Notes under the pieces: generated by a model
The model's database searches: none
The model's input: only the letters and a program-made list of their open reading frames with translations
What the model was told of the DNA's origin: nothing
Shown: in pieces, positions 11,330-25,814 of the stretch
Layout of the letters: each line of letters opens with the position of its first letter
Numbering within the stretch: the first letter of the stretch is position 1
DNA from: Campylorhamphus procurvoides
Taxonomy: Eukaryota > Chordata > Aves > Passeriformes > Dendrocolaptidae
DNA: 64,000 bases
NCBI GenBank assembly: GCA_013396655.1
Contig: WBMV01000300.1
Location: 565,419-629,418 of the forward strand
Reading direction: 5' to 3'
Translations under genes and position numbers: made by a program

Positions 11330-14300
11330 TAGCTGTTTATCATTGCAGCTAAATATTTTTTCTATTCTTAAGATTTTTTTTTTTAAATCAGAACTTCATT
11401 AATCATCACAAAATACAATGTAGTTCTGGTAAAGAGAAAAAAGCAAAAAGAATTCTTGACTGAATTGAAAAAGTCTGCACAATTATTTCCTTTGTACGTA
11501 TTTTTTAAAAATATAATCTGTATTTGTAATAGTAGAGTTTTATAAGGTATAAGTACATAACTTAGAGATGCACTAATCTGTGAATGGACTCAGGACCTTT
11601 CCTTTCATGTTTGCTGGTTTCTTGAGGCATTTATGATTGTCTCCTGGATGCTTTTGTATTACTATTTAAACCTTTCAAAGTACTAGAAAATTCTTTTTTT
11701 TTATTGGAAACATTGAATACAAAATAATATATATGTGTGTATATAAAAATATAGTCTAAGTAACAGCAAGTTTATTATCCTGCAATGTTCACTATGCAGT
11801 ATTGCTATCTTACCAAAGTATAGAATACACACATTTAGCATATCCATAATATTTTCTGGTCCAAACTGCATGTATTACATTTTACAGAGTATTATCTCTG
11901 AACAACTTTCATGGCACTACAATAGAAATGCATTGTTAACCCTTCCATTTTATAATTATTTCAGGTAATGAATAGCATGCATACATATATAAATATTTCA
12001 TAAATAACAGGGAGACATCTCAGATACCTTTAAACTTTCTTGAATTTAATTTCTTAAAAATAATCCACATATCTTCTGGATATAGCTCACTGGGATAACT
12101 AAGGGTACATTCGAAACACATTCTTTGACTAATAAAGTAGGGATTGAATCACAGTCTGAATCTCAAGAGAGGTGGTGTTGCCTAACCAGGTGAAGAGTAA
12201 CTGCTACATGCTGAACCATGAAATACAAAATCCTATTCTGCCTCTAAACACCAGGAAGAGTGTACATTCTTCCTGAGAATTAAAGCTCTACAACTGCATG
12301 ATCGGTGGAGGTGGTTACTATTCAGACCTCATAACTCTTGGTCATACTATAACCAACACTGCAAACTGCCATGTTCAGAGGCAAATAGTGTTGGCAACAA
12401 GTATATAACCAGAGCTTGGAAACTGTCAGCAAACTTCCCTCTGTCTACAAAAGATGCACTGAAATTTTTATGGTATATGGGCCCCAAAGTGTGACTCTGA
12501 GTATAGATACTAAAATATGTGAAGGAACTAATTAGCAAAGAAAAAACTAAGCATTAAAATACAAAAGACATATTCTACTTTGTTATGGGAAATCCATCAA
12601 TACTAATTATAAAGAATTTTAAGTACAAAGGGAAGGACTTCTGTACAATAGCTGTAAGTCACAGAGACAGATATGGGGCTATTTGGCATACTAATAAAAG
12701 AAAATGTTGGAAAGCTTACATATGTGGAAATCAAAAATTAAATATATCTAACTGTCCTTGAATATCTAGATCAATGTATGTATACATCAATATATAAGGT
12801 GTAGTATATACAGGAATGAGGAAAATACATTGAATTTTTTACCTGTTTAAATTCAAATTAATGAAATACCATACATAGTTCTTTCACTCACACCATAACT
12901 GTTCTGTGCAAGTGGGCCACATCAAGCAGGAGAGAATTTTCAATTACTAAGGAAACTTACTAAGATAAAAGAAACTTTCATAATTATTCTGATACCAGTC
13001 TACTATTAAATTTTGCATGCATTTGTAAGACAGTGCAGCTATTTTGATAGCAAATAACTGTTGAGTTAATACTACAACAGAATTGTTGTTTTATACAGTG
13101 ACGTATTTTCAGTGAAAACTACAAGTCCTGATGAAAGGACCAAATACTAAATACATTAGCTACACAGCCCCAAAGTTCTAACAGCTGTGAATTCTTATTT
13201 CTGTTGGAAAAAGATTCTATTCTTTAAACAGTTAAGCACATTCAAGTGACCAGAAGGGTGCAGTTTTTTTCCAAGATATCAGTATGAGCATATTTGTATG
13301 TTTTAATTTGGTTTATTTGTTTTATTTTTAATAAAATTCTTCCATACTTTAAGTATGGGTAGCTACTGAAAGAAGAAAAATTAAATTGCTATTTCACACA
13401 TCAAGATGTGTGAATGCTGCATTAGCAGGATGCAGAAATAATGCTAGAAGCATTGAGAACCTGACATTTTCTCTATTTAATATGATCCTTGTACGTCTCA
13501 TGTAACTGCTGGTGGCCAACAACAGAAATTTTACTTTACACTCCTTAAGCTTCCAGATTACAAGAATCACTATTCCAAATACATTCTAAATGGTGTAACA
13601 TCTGGTTCTACGTCAGCCAGATGTGCTGCTTATTCAATAGCATGATGATGTGGCATTAGGTTACATTGGCTTTTAATTATATTTCATTTTAAGATTACAG
13701 AATCACAGCGGTAGGGAACAGAAAGATGCATTGTCCCAGTAAAATACACATGAAACACTGTATTTACTCTAAAAGTTACAGGTGTAAGAAAAAGAAGAAA
13801 CACAGCTTCTTTAGGGACAAGATGAGAGTTCAACCCCTCTGTTCAAGCAAGTGAGCTAAAGGGAAGGTGAATGTAGGCAGCCATCGTATCTGAAAGATCC
13901 TTTACCAGCTAATCCCCTAATTAGTTACACATAGTGAGGTCAACTATGGTTCTTCTTTTTACAGATCAGTGTCTAGACTTTAAAATTGTACTTCTAATCC
14001 TGCCTGTGACAAACAGGCAGACACATCCAATTATACAAATTGCATATGCACATGCAACTCATATGTAATTATAATGCACTTTTTATGATGAAAATTATAT
14101 ACACAGAATAAGACAACTAGTTTTAAGGTACTAAGATTCTGCTTTCTTACCTCTCATTTAATTAACCCCAAATAGGATAAATAAAACTTTACAAACATCT
14201 CACATTTATTTCTCTCCTCAGAACTATCATCTCATAAAAAAGCCTAACTAATGTTTACTACAGATATTAGATAAATACAGAAGTTAGAAAAATTTCCCTT

Positions 14301-17300
14301 TTTTTAATCTTATAAGTTCAAAAGAATGAGGTATTTTAATCGAACATAGTATCAAAGACTGGGTCATCTCACATGAAAGTCACACAAACTCTTAGAAAAA
14401 AAGGTGCTGGAGCATTCTTCTTTGATTATTCAAACATGTTCTCCAAGAAACTCCTTCAAAAACAGAGCAACAGCAGTGCCCCTAAACTGTCATAATTTAA
14501 TATGAAGTGACAAGAAAGTGACAGATAATGAAGATGGGATTGTTTGTCATTAAAACTGCATTTCCTCTTCAGGCACACTTTGATAAGATCATAAGACTCC
14601 ACTGTGCTGCAAGAAGTTCCCTAAGAGCCTAATCTTATACACACACATGGAGACATACGATATGTTTCAGCTAGAAAATGGAGTCTGAGCAATCAGGTAA
14701 CAGGAGCTCCCTTTTGGCAGGGTCTAAGGAGGTCTGTTGAATTTTTCAGAGAGGCTAATGCACTTTATTTGCTGTACTGGGAGCAAGCAGAGATTGCCCC
14801 AGAGCTTGGCATGTCAATACCACATCACTGGAAATAATATATCAGTTGTAGGAAAGTCTATAAATATTAACATTGTTAACAACTTTTCCTACAGGTGATA
14901 GGTCACCATCAACATACAGGTCCAAAACTATCATGATGACCCTAATTCTGAAATTAGAAATATCTGGATTATTTTTAATGAAATAGCAATAGTTAGGACT
15001 GATTTTATCTACTGCCTCTTCCAACTACTGGCTGTTCTACCAAACTAAATTGCATCTTCACTACAATGAAAAATGTCCTAAATAAATATTTTAATGCATG
15101 TTGTTTGCAAAAAACATGAAAATTCAATTTTTTCAATATAGGTACTTGCAAGAAAAGTTTTTGGAAAGGAGAAACTTCTTGGACTATACTAAGCATTTAA
15201 TATGTTTTTCTCCTGCTTACTTCTTGAGGCCCTTCCAACTCTGTCTGAAGAGTAGAAGACATGATTTAATCCTGTCAGGTTAGAAAGTATAACATTGCAG
15301 CCCACTGGGTCTTCAAAATTAATGTTATAGAAGGGTAATGAAAAATTTTATTTTATGAAATTGTGCTAACACTTCTCATCTAACTAATTTAGCACCTCAT
15401 TCTCTAAGTATGTGAAATCTTATTTTTAATAATTATTTATTTGTAAAATTGAAATCTAAGTTTTTTAAAAAATTAGAGTTTTTAAATATAAACACTTATT
15501 TCAAATAAAATTTAACTTTAGCAAGAAAATAGAAAGGAAATATTTGAAGACCTCAAAAAAGAAAACAAACTTGAACTTTCAGCTCATGAAAAAATAAAAA
15601 TGTGTATCTGGCAAACACAGTCTGATTTTAGTCTTATGATTTGCAACTAAACAAAAACCAAGAGGTCAACAACTACTATTATTGCACTTTTGGTTTTGTA
15701 TAGGAAAATATCCTGCCGGGTGATTAATTTTTCCAACTTTGATTCAAACACACACTGTGGGGGTTTTTGACAGATCTGAATCCTTAATATGTAATGAAAA
15801 TTAATTACACAGTCAATGATTATTTGACCATATTTTAGTACAGAGTTAATTTACATCAAAAAATAATCACTGTAAACAGTTGATAACCACCATTTTTTCC
15901 TGAAATTTTGTAAGGGTTACAACCACAGAAACTGCGTTTTCAGATATGTTCTACTGAGTGTGGGCAAGGTTGTGTTTGACTTGTTTTGACAAAATATGAG
16001 GAAGAAAAAAATGTGAAATTTCTCAAATATATTAAAGGAGTAAAAATCCATATGTAAGTTAAAATTATACATAGTTCTTCCAGATTCGTACTTTCAAAAG
16101 TTGCACCTATGTTATCAGATTAATAATTAATGCTGACAATTGCATAAATAACACTTGTTCTTATAAAACAAAAACAAGCACAAAAAAACCCACACCAAAA
16201 AACAAATCACAATTAAGTCTCAAAGCAAAAGAAATTTTTGAAAATGTTAGAGTAAGGGGTGTCTGAACACAATGGTTAAACAATCAAAATAATTATTGCC
16301 AGGACAATCTTACCCCTTATAAACATTCTAATGCTGCTACTCTTTAGTTTACTAAATTTTTCAAACCATTAAGAGAAAAAACTCCTGTTTCTAAGAGGTC
16401 TAATAGGACCTTAAAATACTAGTTATTTTTTATTTGACTAATACACTATGTGTAATAATAAATATCATATAAATTTCACTACAACTGTACTTATTCACTA
16501 ATAAAATGCAAATGCTTGATCCATCAATGTTATATTCAACCATTTTTATAATCAGAAAATATCATTTAGTTGCAAAAAATCTAAAACTTAATGGTTGTAT
16601 TCTTGCCCGAAAAGAACATGAAAAATGAACCATAGAAAATAGGCCTGGAGGGAATCTTAGTAATTAATTTGGTCTGTTTTCCTGCCCATACAATCATCAA
16701 GCATCATTCCAGTAGGGCAGCAACAGATGAAGATTTTGCAGTGCCAACTGCAGTGAATGTTTTATATTTAAATAAATTTGATAACTGTTCAAAGATTCTG
16801 CACTTGTTTGAAATTTTCTGCTACAATTTAAAACGTAGCATTTGGAGGCATTTTAATATTCTAATACTTAAGAAATTTAAATACTTTAAACTATGGAAAA
16901 TATCAAAAATTCAAAGTACCAGACAAAGACAGCAGAAAAGGAGTAGTTTTGAAGAACCAAGAAACCACTGTCTATAAATAGTTAATTTTGGCATGGACTC
17001 CAAGATCAGTTTTTCAACTGGAGAAAACAGTAAGACATATACACATTGGACTCTCGAAACACACCATTGAAAATAAACAGAATTTATAAAGTCTTTATGG
17101 ATGTACTAAGGCAAATGTAGTGTATTATTAACTCTCTTAATAAGCTAGTATGTGATACATATTTTGTATAGTTCTGTTACTTGATTACTCTTCAAGAGAA
17201 TAGTCCTATTGAATTCTAAGAAACTGTTATGTAATCAGGCACATGTAAATCAGTTTGATTTACATTTTCAAGTGAGCAAGTCCTAATGAAATCAGAATTG

Positions 17301-17337
17301 GATTTTAATTAGATTTGTAAGAAAAAAAGCAGTAAAA

Positions 17338-17367
17338 TTAAAAAAAAAAAACCCCACCACCACCAAC
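17338..17367. repeat. Poly(A) run joined to a CCCCACCACC tract
   Basis: Fourteen A residues lead straight into a C-rich trinucleotide-like segment. It is low-complexity sequence with no retroposon body recognised upstream. Confidence 0.7.
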
Positions 17368-18217
17368 AAAATACAAACAAAATGAATACAACAAAAACAT
17401 TATTCCAACAGTAATGAGGTTATTAGCTGGAAATACAACACTATTTTTTTATTTATGTCTTCTTTACCTTCTAAATGAAAAATGTCACTGAAATGGTGTC
17501 TATATGTACGTGTTCATACCCATACCTCAGTGCACAGGTATTTATATGTGTGTGTATGTGCTTATCCTTACTGAGACCACCAAAAAGTCATATGAATATC
17601 ATAATTATCCTTCTAATGAGACATACAGGACTGTGCAAAAGGATTGCTTAGCTTCTGTATTAAAAACCTTAGCAAGAATATGGTAGTTTCCACTTTGTTG
17701 CTATGAAATGAAAAATATTGTTTGAAAAGATGCACAGTGTCAGAGATATTACAATAGTTTATAAAAAACAGCTATAATCCAAAACAAACCCATAAATATT
17801 CATAGTTTCCATATCCTTCCATATTGCAGCACAGAGAAGTTGTTTAAATATATAGAGATGCACAAACATGCATATATACAGTAGGAAAGTCATCCTTATA
17901 TTAGTATTTAATCCAGAGCATGATAAAAACCCACCACCATCTCCACCTTAATATCTGTAAAATTCCATTGTCCTATCAGCTTTGGTATGTTTGTTTACTC
18001 TATAAACTCTAAATTATTCCTTATTATGATCTTGCCTCTTTTACATAATTTGTGTTTCCAACTCAGCTAAAAAATAAGTTTGTAGGAGAACTCTGCCTGA
18101 GAGACTGTAAAAATAGCCAAGGTGACCAATTCCTGGAGTGGATGGAGCTGACAAGCAAGTGAACAACACCAGAAACTGACAACTACCTCAAAACTCAGAA
18201 GCTCATGTTTTAAAAGA

Positions 18218-18588
18218 TGTTTTGTAGCATAGATAGTGATTTATTGCATTAGATAGATAGTTATTCCTCTGTATCTGTATGTTTTTGGTGGTGGCTACCC
18301 AGTTACCAGTCTCTTATTGGTTGTGTATTCCCTATTCTTTTACTGGCTGGCTTGTGATGTAAACCCAGCGTCATCATGTGAAGCTAGCCAAGCCCCATCT
18401 GTATTCCCCGCCTTCCCTCTTAGCCCATACCCCTACTTGCCGCTCCACCCCAAACTCCTCCCACTTTCCAAGCTTCTCCCTGAACCTATATGAGTCCCAT
18501 GCTCCATGAATAAATCAGTTCCAGCCTTCACCCTACCATCGGCTGAGGACGTTTTCCTTCCTCCCCTTCGGCACGCAGCAGAAGTTCA
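18218..18588 (+). mobile_element. Solo LTR-like element, plus strand
   Basis: A block with retroviral LTR architecture in an AT-rich setting. It starts with TG (18218), has a C-rich middle, a TATA-like 'ctatatgag' at 18486-18494 and a poly(A) signal AATAAA at 18509-18514. It then has a GC-richer U5-like end closing around 'gaagttca' (CA at 18587-18588). No gag, pol or env sequence adjoins, so it would be a solo LTR. Boundaries are not proven: the only short repeat flanking it is 'ttaaaa' (18210-18215 and 18592-18597), offset from the TG and CA by two and three bases. The family is not identified. Confidence 0.65.
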
Positions 18589-18638
18589 CTCTTAAAATCA
18601 GTTATGACAAAGATGGTCATGCTAACTGCCTTTGCCCT

Positions 18639-18795
18639 TGTAGTTTAAATCCATCCAGCTACCAAGCCCCACACAGCCACTTGCTCACTCCCCCACCAGT
18701 GGGATTTGGGAGAGAATTGGAAGGGTAAAGGGTAGAAAACTCATGGGTTGAGATAAAGACAGTTTAATAGGAAAAGCAGAAAAAAGTGCAGTTTC
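18639..18795 (-). mobile_element. Partial LTR (R-U5 end), minus strand, ERVL-like
   Basis: On the minus strand this reads as the last ~155 bp of an LTR I associate with passerine ERVL-type elements. It has 'ctattaaactgtctttatctc' (containing an ATTAAA poly(A) signal), then 'gagtttt', a C-rich stretch, a 'gggggagtgagc' block, 'ggctgtgtggggctt', and a terminus at CA (plus-strand TG at 18639-18640). U3 and the promoter are missing, so it is truncated at about 18795. It lies only 50 bp from the plus-strand LTR on its left, in the opposite orientation. Family assignment rests on recalled resemblance and was not tested by search. Confidence 0.65.
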
Positions 18796-21700
18796 ACAGT
18801 AACTCTTGCTTAAAACACAGAATTAAATCCTATCAGACATAAGAGAGAAGCGGAGCCTGTTTTCTTCCTTCAGTTACTATAGAAATATATCTACTAAAAA
18901 TAAAATGGTTATCAGTGAGATCAGGTAAAACATTCACTCCAGACTTATGAATCGAAAACTCCTTTTCCTTGGAAAGCTTATGCAAACTTTTCCATGTTGC
19001 AACAAATAGAAAAAGGCTAATTTTGTTTATATCAGATATTAAAATGTTATCATTTTTATTTTAATCTAAGTTCTTTTTTCTGTCCTTATCTACCTCCCAA
19101 ACTAATGTCAAAAAACTAAAAGACTATGCATTTATTAAACCTAGTTTGGTTTGTTGCAGTCGATAAGAGGGTGAAAATTAGAGGTATTTGAGGCTACTGT
19201 GCAAGCACTTACACTGCAATGGGCCTATTACAGGTTGAGTGTTCAAATACAATGATAAAATGCAATTGTGCAGTGAAAAACTTTATTGAAGTTTTGGCAG
19301 AGAAAGTTCACTGGAAAACGAAGGTAGATAATGAAGTTCAGTTATTAATGATGTGTGCATACAAAAGTACAAAACTGGATTAATATGGAGATACATATAA
19401 AGGATGCAAAATATATACACATCTATATATTTAATTATATTTGAAGACATTTTAGAGAACTCATATTTATGTTCACTTTGCTACTATTTCTACCAAGCAA
19501 TGCATCTCATCCAGATTTACTAGACTTTAAATACATGCTTGCCAGTACAGTATTCTTACTCCAGCCTTTTTCATTTTCTAATTTCCATCCCTTTCAGGTG
19601 AAAATCGCTTCAGTAAAATAGATAATTGCTTCTGCTTTGCAATGTCAAACAGTTTGCCTCAGGTTATGACAGTGTCTAAAATTAAGACAGGAAAAAAAGT
19701 TCTCATTATCTTTCTCCCTTTCGAGCTTCCTTTCATCTCATCCTCTTTACTTGTGTCCAAAGTCATACTCTCACTATTGTTTATTCTTTTTTACTGTTTC
19801 TTGCATTTAGTTACAATTTTAGTCTTTCTCTTCCCCACAATACTTCACCTTCAGCCTCAGTTATGAATGTCAAAATCTTACAATGGCTGAAGAGGAAACC
19901 TAGAATATGTTGCAATCCAATTGCTCAGTCCACAGCATTTTCAATACCAGTCATAAATCTTTGTGTCTTTCTACTTAATTTTTATGGTAAAAATTCTACA
20001 TCTCAGAAAAACAGAAAAACAAAGGACTCTTTTGAGACTACTTAAATATATACTCTATTTTTGAAATCTTGAAAAGTCTTAAGATAAAACTGTCACTCAT
20101 TTCCATATGTATATTTTCCATAGTCTTGCCTTAACTTTCATCTCTTGGCAATGAAGTTCTAAAACTGTATCCTCATTATTAAAAAGACAAAGTACAGACT
20201 GACAACCCTGAGACAATGACAACTTACCATTGCTCATGCTGGGATATCAAATCTTGAAAGCATCAGTGAAGCAACCAATCCTTATGAGTCTCCTTTCCTT
20301 GTCACTATAGAACTATGCTTTTTATGTTGGAAGGACTGAAGAAGAGTTTTCAGTTTTCTGTTCAAGGAGAACTAGAAACTTCTAGACTGATGTGTAAATT
20401 TCAGCCACCCTTCAGCTGGATAGCGCTGTGTGACTGGGATCTTCTGCTGGCTATGTGTTTGTGGCTTTTTTCAGCCTAGCCTAAAAACTAGATTTTAAAA
20501 CAACAACAAAGACACTACACATACATACTTATACATAGATTGTATTTGTGGACTGTAACAATATTTAATACAAATGATGAAATAAACAAACATTATCTAA
20601 TGTAACAGGTTGACTAAATACATGCTTTCCTTTCCTTTATCCTTTTCCCAGCTGAGAACTAATACTCTTAATGTTGACACAACTTGTGAAGATTAACTTT
20701 TTGGTGCAGTCAGAATGCCCTTTTACATGTAAAAGTTGAAATGTTTTCCTTAAGAGGTGAAGAGATTTGATTTTTATGTTTGACAAATCCACAAGCATTT
20801 TGTTTGCAAGAAGTTTGGTTAAGCCAAAATATTATTTATGTAAAAATATTGCAGCTAGAATCAATCTCAAAATACAAATGTTTTAACTATTTGATTACTT
20901 TAAATAGATATTAATGCAACATTACTGTATCACAGATTTATATTTTAATTTTGTACACTCCTGGCACACTTACACAGCAGATCTCAGCTCATACAACTGT
21001 CGTCCAGTATCATTTAAACATGTTATTCAGTTCTAAAAAGAAAATAGCTGAAATAGTTGGATGAGCATCATAGCACTTCCTTATTACAATCTGCAAAGGG
21101 ATTTCTTTGAATAAAATAGGAATAATATCCAAGAGATTTCAATTCTTTTACAATTAATAAAGTCATAAATTCAGATAAATATAACTGACAAAGGCATTAG
21201 ACTTGAAATTATAATTTTATTTGTAGACTACCAATCAGATTGAACTGATATATAAAGAACTAATGCTAGTGATAGCTAATGTTAAGCTTAATAAAAAATT
21301 ATTTAAGTACAAATTTATTCAAGTTACAAGAAGCAAATTGATTTTAAAATGTAATAACAGTGCAATAAAACTCTCAACATAACATATACATGTATTTTCA
21401 ATTAGTTTTCATTAGGATGGATTTTCCTCCATGATTTGACATAATATTTTTTAAAAAATGCATCATTCTTCAGCAGCTTACATAGATGTCATTATACTAA
21501 ATTTATTATTTACACTAAACAGAAGTAATGAGACAATGAAATATTTATGTTTCAGTATCCTTTATTATTAGTTTAAAAAGTTTGGTGAGACATTTCAAAG
21601 CAATTTTTTCAAACTACTGGAAGCAATTGCATTATATTGTAAATTATTAAACTGTAGTTGTTTTCCTAAAAATAAAAATGTATTAAATCTTTATTTACAT

Positions 21701-22100
21701 AGTCTATACTTACAAGAATACATATACTGTATTTACTTAGTGCATATTTATATAGTCTATACAGGCATATATGCATATTAAATGTATTCTTAAAATCTGT
21801 GAATAACTTTTAAGCCATGACTCATCAAATAAGTGAAGTCACCAGCATTGTCAGTAAAAGACTCATTTCTAGTGATTTACAGAGCATCATAAAAGAACAT
21901 ACATGATCATATAGGACCAATCTCAGAGGAACAGACAGCACTTAACTTCAGATGCAGTAATCTCTGATCTGTTACTGTGTTTGGCATTATGGAAGCTCTA
22001 AATGGTAAAACGAAAAGGCTTGTTTGGTTCTTCCATTTTGGGGGATAAAATTTTCAAACCAGACATGATTTTAGGAGGTTTCTATAGAACACATGCTGCT

Positions 22101-22163
22101 GGTTGTGGTTTTTTGTTTGGTTGTTTTTTTTTGTTTTTTGGCTTTTTTCCTTGTTTGTTTTTA
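22101..22163. repeat. T/G-rich low-complexity tract
   Basis: A strand-asymmetric run of T tracts broken by G residues (complement: CAAA type). It causes the Phe/Leu/Gly-rich open frame at 22002-22265, which is therefore not considered a gene. Confidence 0.75.
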
Positions 22164-22322
22164 AGATACAGCACATGGTCTAATTTTGTTATCTGTCATG
22201 TAAAGGTAGATGTTAGATGCTTTCACCTTTTTCAAAACATTTCAGAGGTTGGCTCAACCAGATAGGCAAGACGGTTTGGAAAACACTTGTGGCATCTAAT
22301 ATAAGAGCACAGTTGAGGAGAT

Positions 22323-22338
22323 TATATATATATATATA
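22323..22338. repeat. (TA)n microsatellite
   Basis: Eight TA dinucleotides in a row. Confidence 0.9.
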
Positions 22339-25300
22339 GGAAGCAAAGGAAAGGGAAAAATCTTAAGCCAGGAAATGCATAGAAAGCTCTTATATCTAAT
22401 GTAAATGAGTACCTCTTCTCTACAACTCTACTGTATTGCTAAGAAAAGGAGATAAAATTGAGCAATAGTTTTGAGACTTCATCATTTAATGAGGGTAGGT
22501 TAATAGTATCAGAATACATTTCCCAGACTTATGAACTCCTCCTTTCTTTCGAAGTCTGACTGTGTGAGAAGTCTGTTATAGTCATGGACTATTACTTAAA
22601 TTCTATCATAAAATGTATTTACTCTTCTCCACTGAGGTGATACTCACATTCTACATTCTTGAAACTCAGCTATTCTATATGAACACACATGAGGATCTAC
22701 GTAAAGAAAATCTAGATTTGAGCTGCAACAATGGGAACTAAGACCAAAAAGCACAAGGGAATGAACTTTAGCAATTCCTTTAAGAATTCAGGGAAGACAG
22801 GGTGAGTATTCCCTAATTCAAGGCAAAGCAATAAAGAAACAAATTAGCAAGCACAGTGGCCAGGGAACAATAAATACGTCCACTAAGTCAGACACAGTGC
22901 ATATGTGGCTGATAATTTAAAACCATGAAAGAGGATTACAAATCTGCAGTGGTGCAATAAAACACTAAATTCCAAAGAGATTTAGTGCAAGCAACACAAG
23001 GTAGCATTAAACAGTTGACAAAAGATAACAAAGAAAAAGCACACACAGTGTCACAGATTTCATAATACAAAAAGACATAGGGACATATGGAATCTAAACA
23101 AGTAGACATTGCATCACTCTTACTGTTGGCTTAATCTCTACCCTTTCAAGCAGCATCTTGGATGGCAGATAGAAAAAAAAATCATTATGGAGAGGCTATC
23201 TCAAAAAAGAAAAAGCTTTGACAATTTGAAAAATCAATTAATGTGCCTAGATTTATACTTTAAAGAAATATAAATCCCTAACCTAATCTATTACAAAGTT
23301 GGATAAGAAATAAATCTAGTGGGTTTGATAGTCTCCTGAACTATGGCTGATCTCTGATGAAGAGTTGTATTATTATGAAAATGTGAATCTCACACAGATT
23401 AGTATTTTATGCTTCCAGGAGTGGTATCTCAAGTTAGGGTTGAGACAAATAGCCTAGAACTAAAATCATAAGATGTCCTAAAAAGTATTTGCTATTGCTA
23501 ACCAGGTTTTACTAACTGCTTCTCCTCTTCTTTTCCATTAAAATTACAAATTTAAAAGATTAGAGTTTTCAATTCTATCATGGGAGAGAAAAATAAAAGA
23601 AACAACAATTAAAACTAATTTGAAAAAGTTAGCAAACACAGAGTACTGACATTTACCATAGATACTAATGATTCAACAAATATTTAGCAAATAACATTTC
23701 AAAAGAGGTGTTGATGAAAAGGCACATATATACATTTTCCATCAAGACATAATACGGATTGAATTTTCTTAAATGTTTCAAAATACAATTTTCTAAATTC
23801 AAAAATTTTCTCTTACCTACCTAATCTTTTTCAATAAAAACCAAAAACCCAGCCTTCCAGACTTTAACATATTGGCAATAAAGCTTTGCAAGAACAAAGT
23901 TATTTAAATGGCAGTATCTGCTATTTGTCTTGTTCTATATTGCCATTTTTTTCCCCACTGAGTGCTAATAAGTGCTTTCTGTTGAAGGGGTTTACATTTA
24001 ACATCTGTCAGTTGTATCCAGAAGTAACACCTACAGGGAACTGTCAAATAGATTGCCATTCTCCTCTGTAGCACCAGCAAATCTGTCTCACATCATTTAC
24101 ATACAGATAGTTATAGGCATTCATCATTTCATTATGCTGACTGCCTCACTATTCTAATGTATAATGTCTCTTTAATGAGCCTCAAAAAAATACAGTATTC
24201 CTTGATTTATGACTGCTTAACTGAAAAATTATACAGATTGACAAAAACTCATCATAAAGCCTTTTTTGTGTTCGCACTACCTTGCACTTTAAATTTAACA
24301 ATTACTCTTGAGTTAATCTCATGATTTGCTTCTTTGACAAAAGAAATTATCAAATTTTGACACACTAGACTTCACAGTCACTGATGTTTTAATAAATATA
24401 CTTTCACTTCCATGAGAGAGCAGTACAGAATTTGACAAATTAAAATTGATCGTTTTTTGTCCAAGAAATAAATGTATTGGACAATCTGTTTTAGTGTTAC
24501 TATATGTCAATTACTGTATACTTCCTAACTTATCAAGTGGAATCCTGCCGTACCAGTTATACACAAGTGACTCATAAATGAGCCAATTTACATGTTCAAG
24601 TAAATTGAACTATGGTACGAACTGCAATTGTTTCATACACAAATGCTTACCATTGAAAACTAGTTCTGCCAGTAAAAGCACACTGAAGTATTACAAACAT
24701 ACCTAAACCAACAAACAGAAAGCTGAGAACAGGAGACAAACACTTCATTCACTTGACTGCACTCAGGCATTATTATGGAGTTCAGTTATTCCAGCTGCAT
24801 CTCCATGTGTTTATAGATGTATTGGTGTTCCTGTGGTGCATTGGGGTTTGACTATCCAAGCTAAAAAGGTTTACAAACTGTTCATGGTACCCATTCAAAG
24901 CATGAATTTTCACAAATTATGCGAAAACTTCTGCTACTTTGTTTCTGACAAATCTACAACTTGCAGTTGAGTGTTATTAGTAAGAAAGTGCTGATCTCTG
25001 ACTGAAGTTTCTCCCATAACAGAGACGACTATAATTTTTAACTCCCTTGTCTAATATAGCTTAAGCTTACACTACAGACAGTCAGTCAGTCCACAACTCC
25101 CTCCCCTCTGCTCAGCCATCCTTTTCCATAAATTCTAGAAACTAGTATCAAGACCTTTGCCTCTGCCAAAATGCCACCCCTTACAGAAGGTTCATATGTA
25201 ATGAGTGCAGATATAAACAAATGAGCACTAGCATAACCTTACACTGCCTCATCTCATAAACATCTCTTCCTATTTCCAGATCATGAAGCTAGGCTAAAAA

Positions 25301-25796
25301 GGCTATTCATTCAATGCAGTAGAAATGTACAGAGATTTAAGCAACAGATGGCAAGCTACATTCCCTAGACTATATTCAAAAAAAAAAAAAAAGTCAACTT
25401 TAAGTGAAAAAAAATCTAACAAAACAACTTATAATATTACTGCATATTTAAGAGGTGTTTCAGTAGATGCAAATACATTATGTTATGACAGAAAACAAAG
25501 TACAGAAATCACACTGCTATGTTTGACCCTGGCAAGTTAAGTTCTTAATACAACAAAACCTTTTATTTCATAATTTTGCATCCATGTTTTAGTTCATTTG
25601 CACTGAATATTCCAGTCAACATCAACATCTGAGTTTTAAGGAGTTAAACTTATAAAGACTATAGGTATATTATCCCCTAATCAACACCATGTGTTTTTAT
25701 TATCTAAGAGTATTCACATGTCTACACATTACAACCATATAAAATGACACCCTGTCAACTAAACCAATACAACAATCGTTCTTGGGTTGTTGGGTG

Positions 25797-25814
25797 TTTT
25801 TTTTTTTTTTTTTT
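25797..25814. repeat. Poly(T) run, 18 bases
   Basis: Uninterrupted T18 following a G/T-rich lead-in. It could be the tail of an old minus-strand retroposon, but no body was recognised to its right. Confidence 0.85.

Larger units (their letters stand above)
10952..18217. other. AT-rich non-coding DNA, nothing coding
   Basis: About 7 kb of AT-rich sequence. It holds a perfect ATT/AAT palindrome (11290-11329), a purine run followed by a CACCACC tract (17338-17367) and a possible trace of a LINE 3' end at 16,636-16,700, where 'ggcctggagggaatcttag' resembles the antisense CR1/L3 terminus. Short open frames at 12347-12538, 14842-15283 and 16669-16977 have no recognisable content. Confidence 0.5.

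Noticed and set aside
16636..16700. Possible minus-strand LINE 3' end
   Set aside because: Only about 20 bases resemble the CR1/L3 terminus, too little for a feature of its own; mentioned within the surrounding block.
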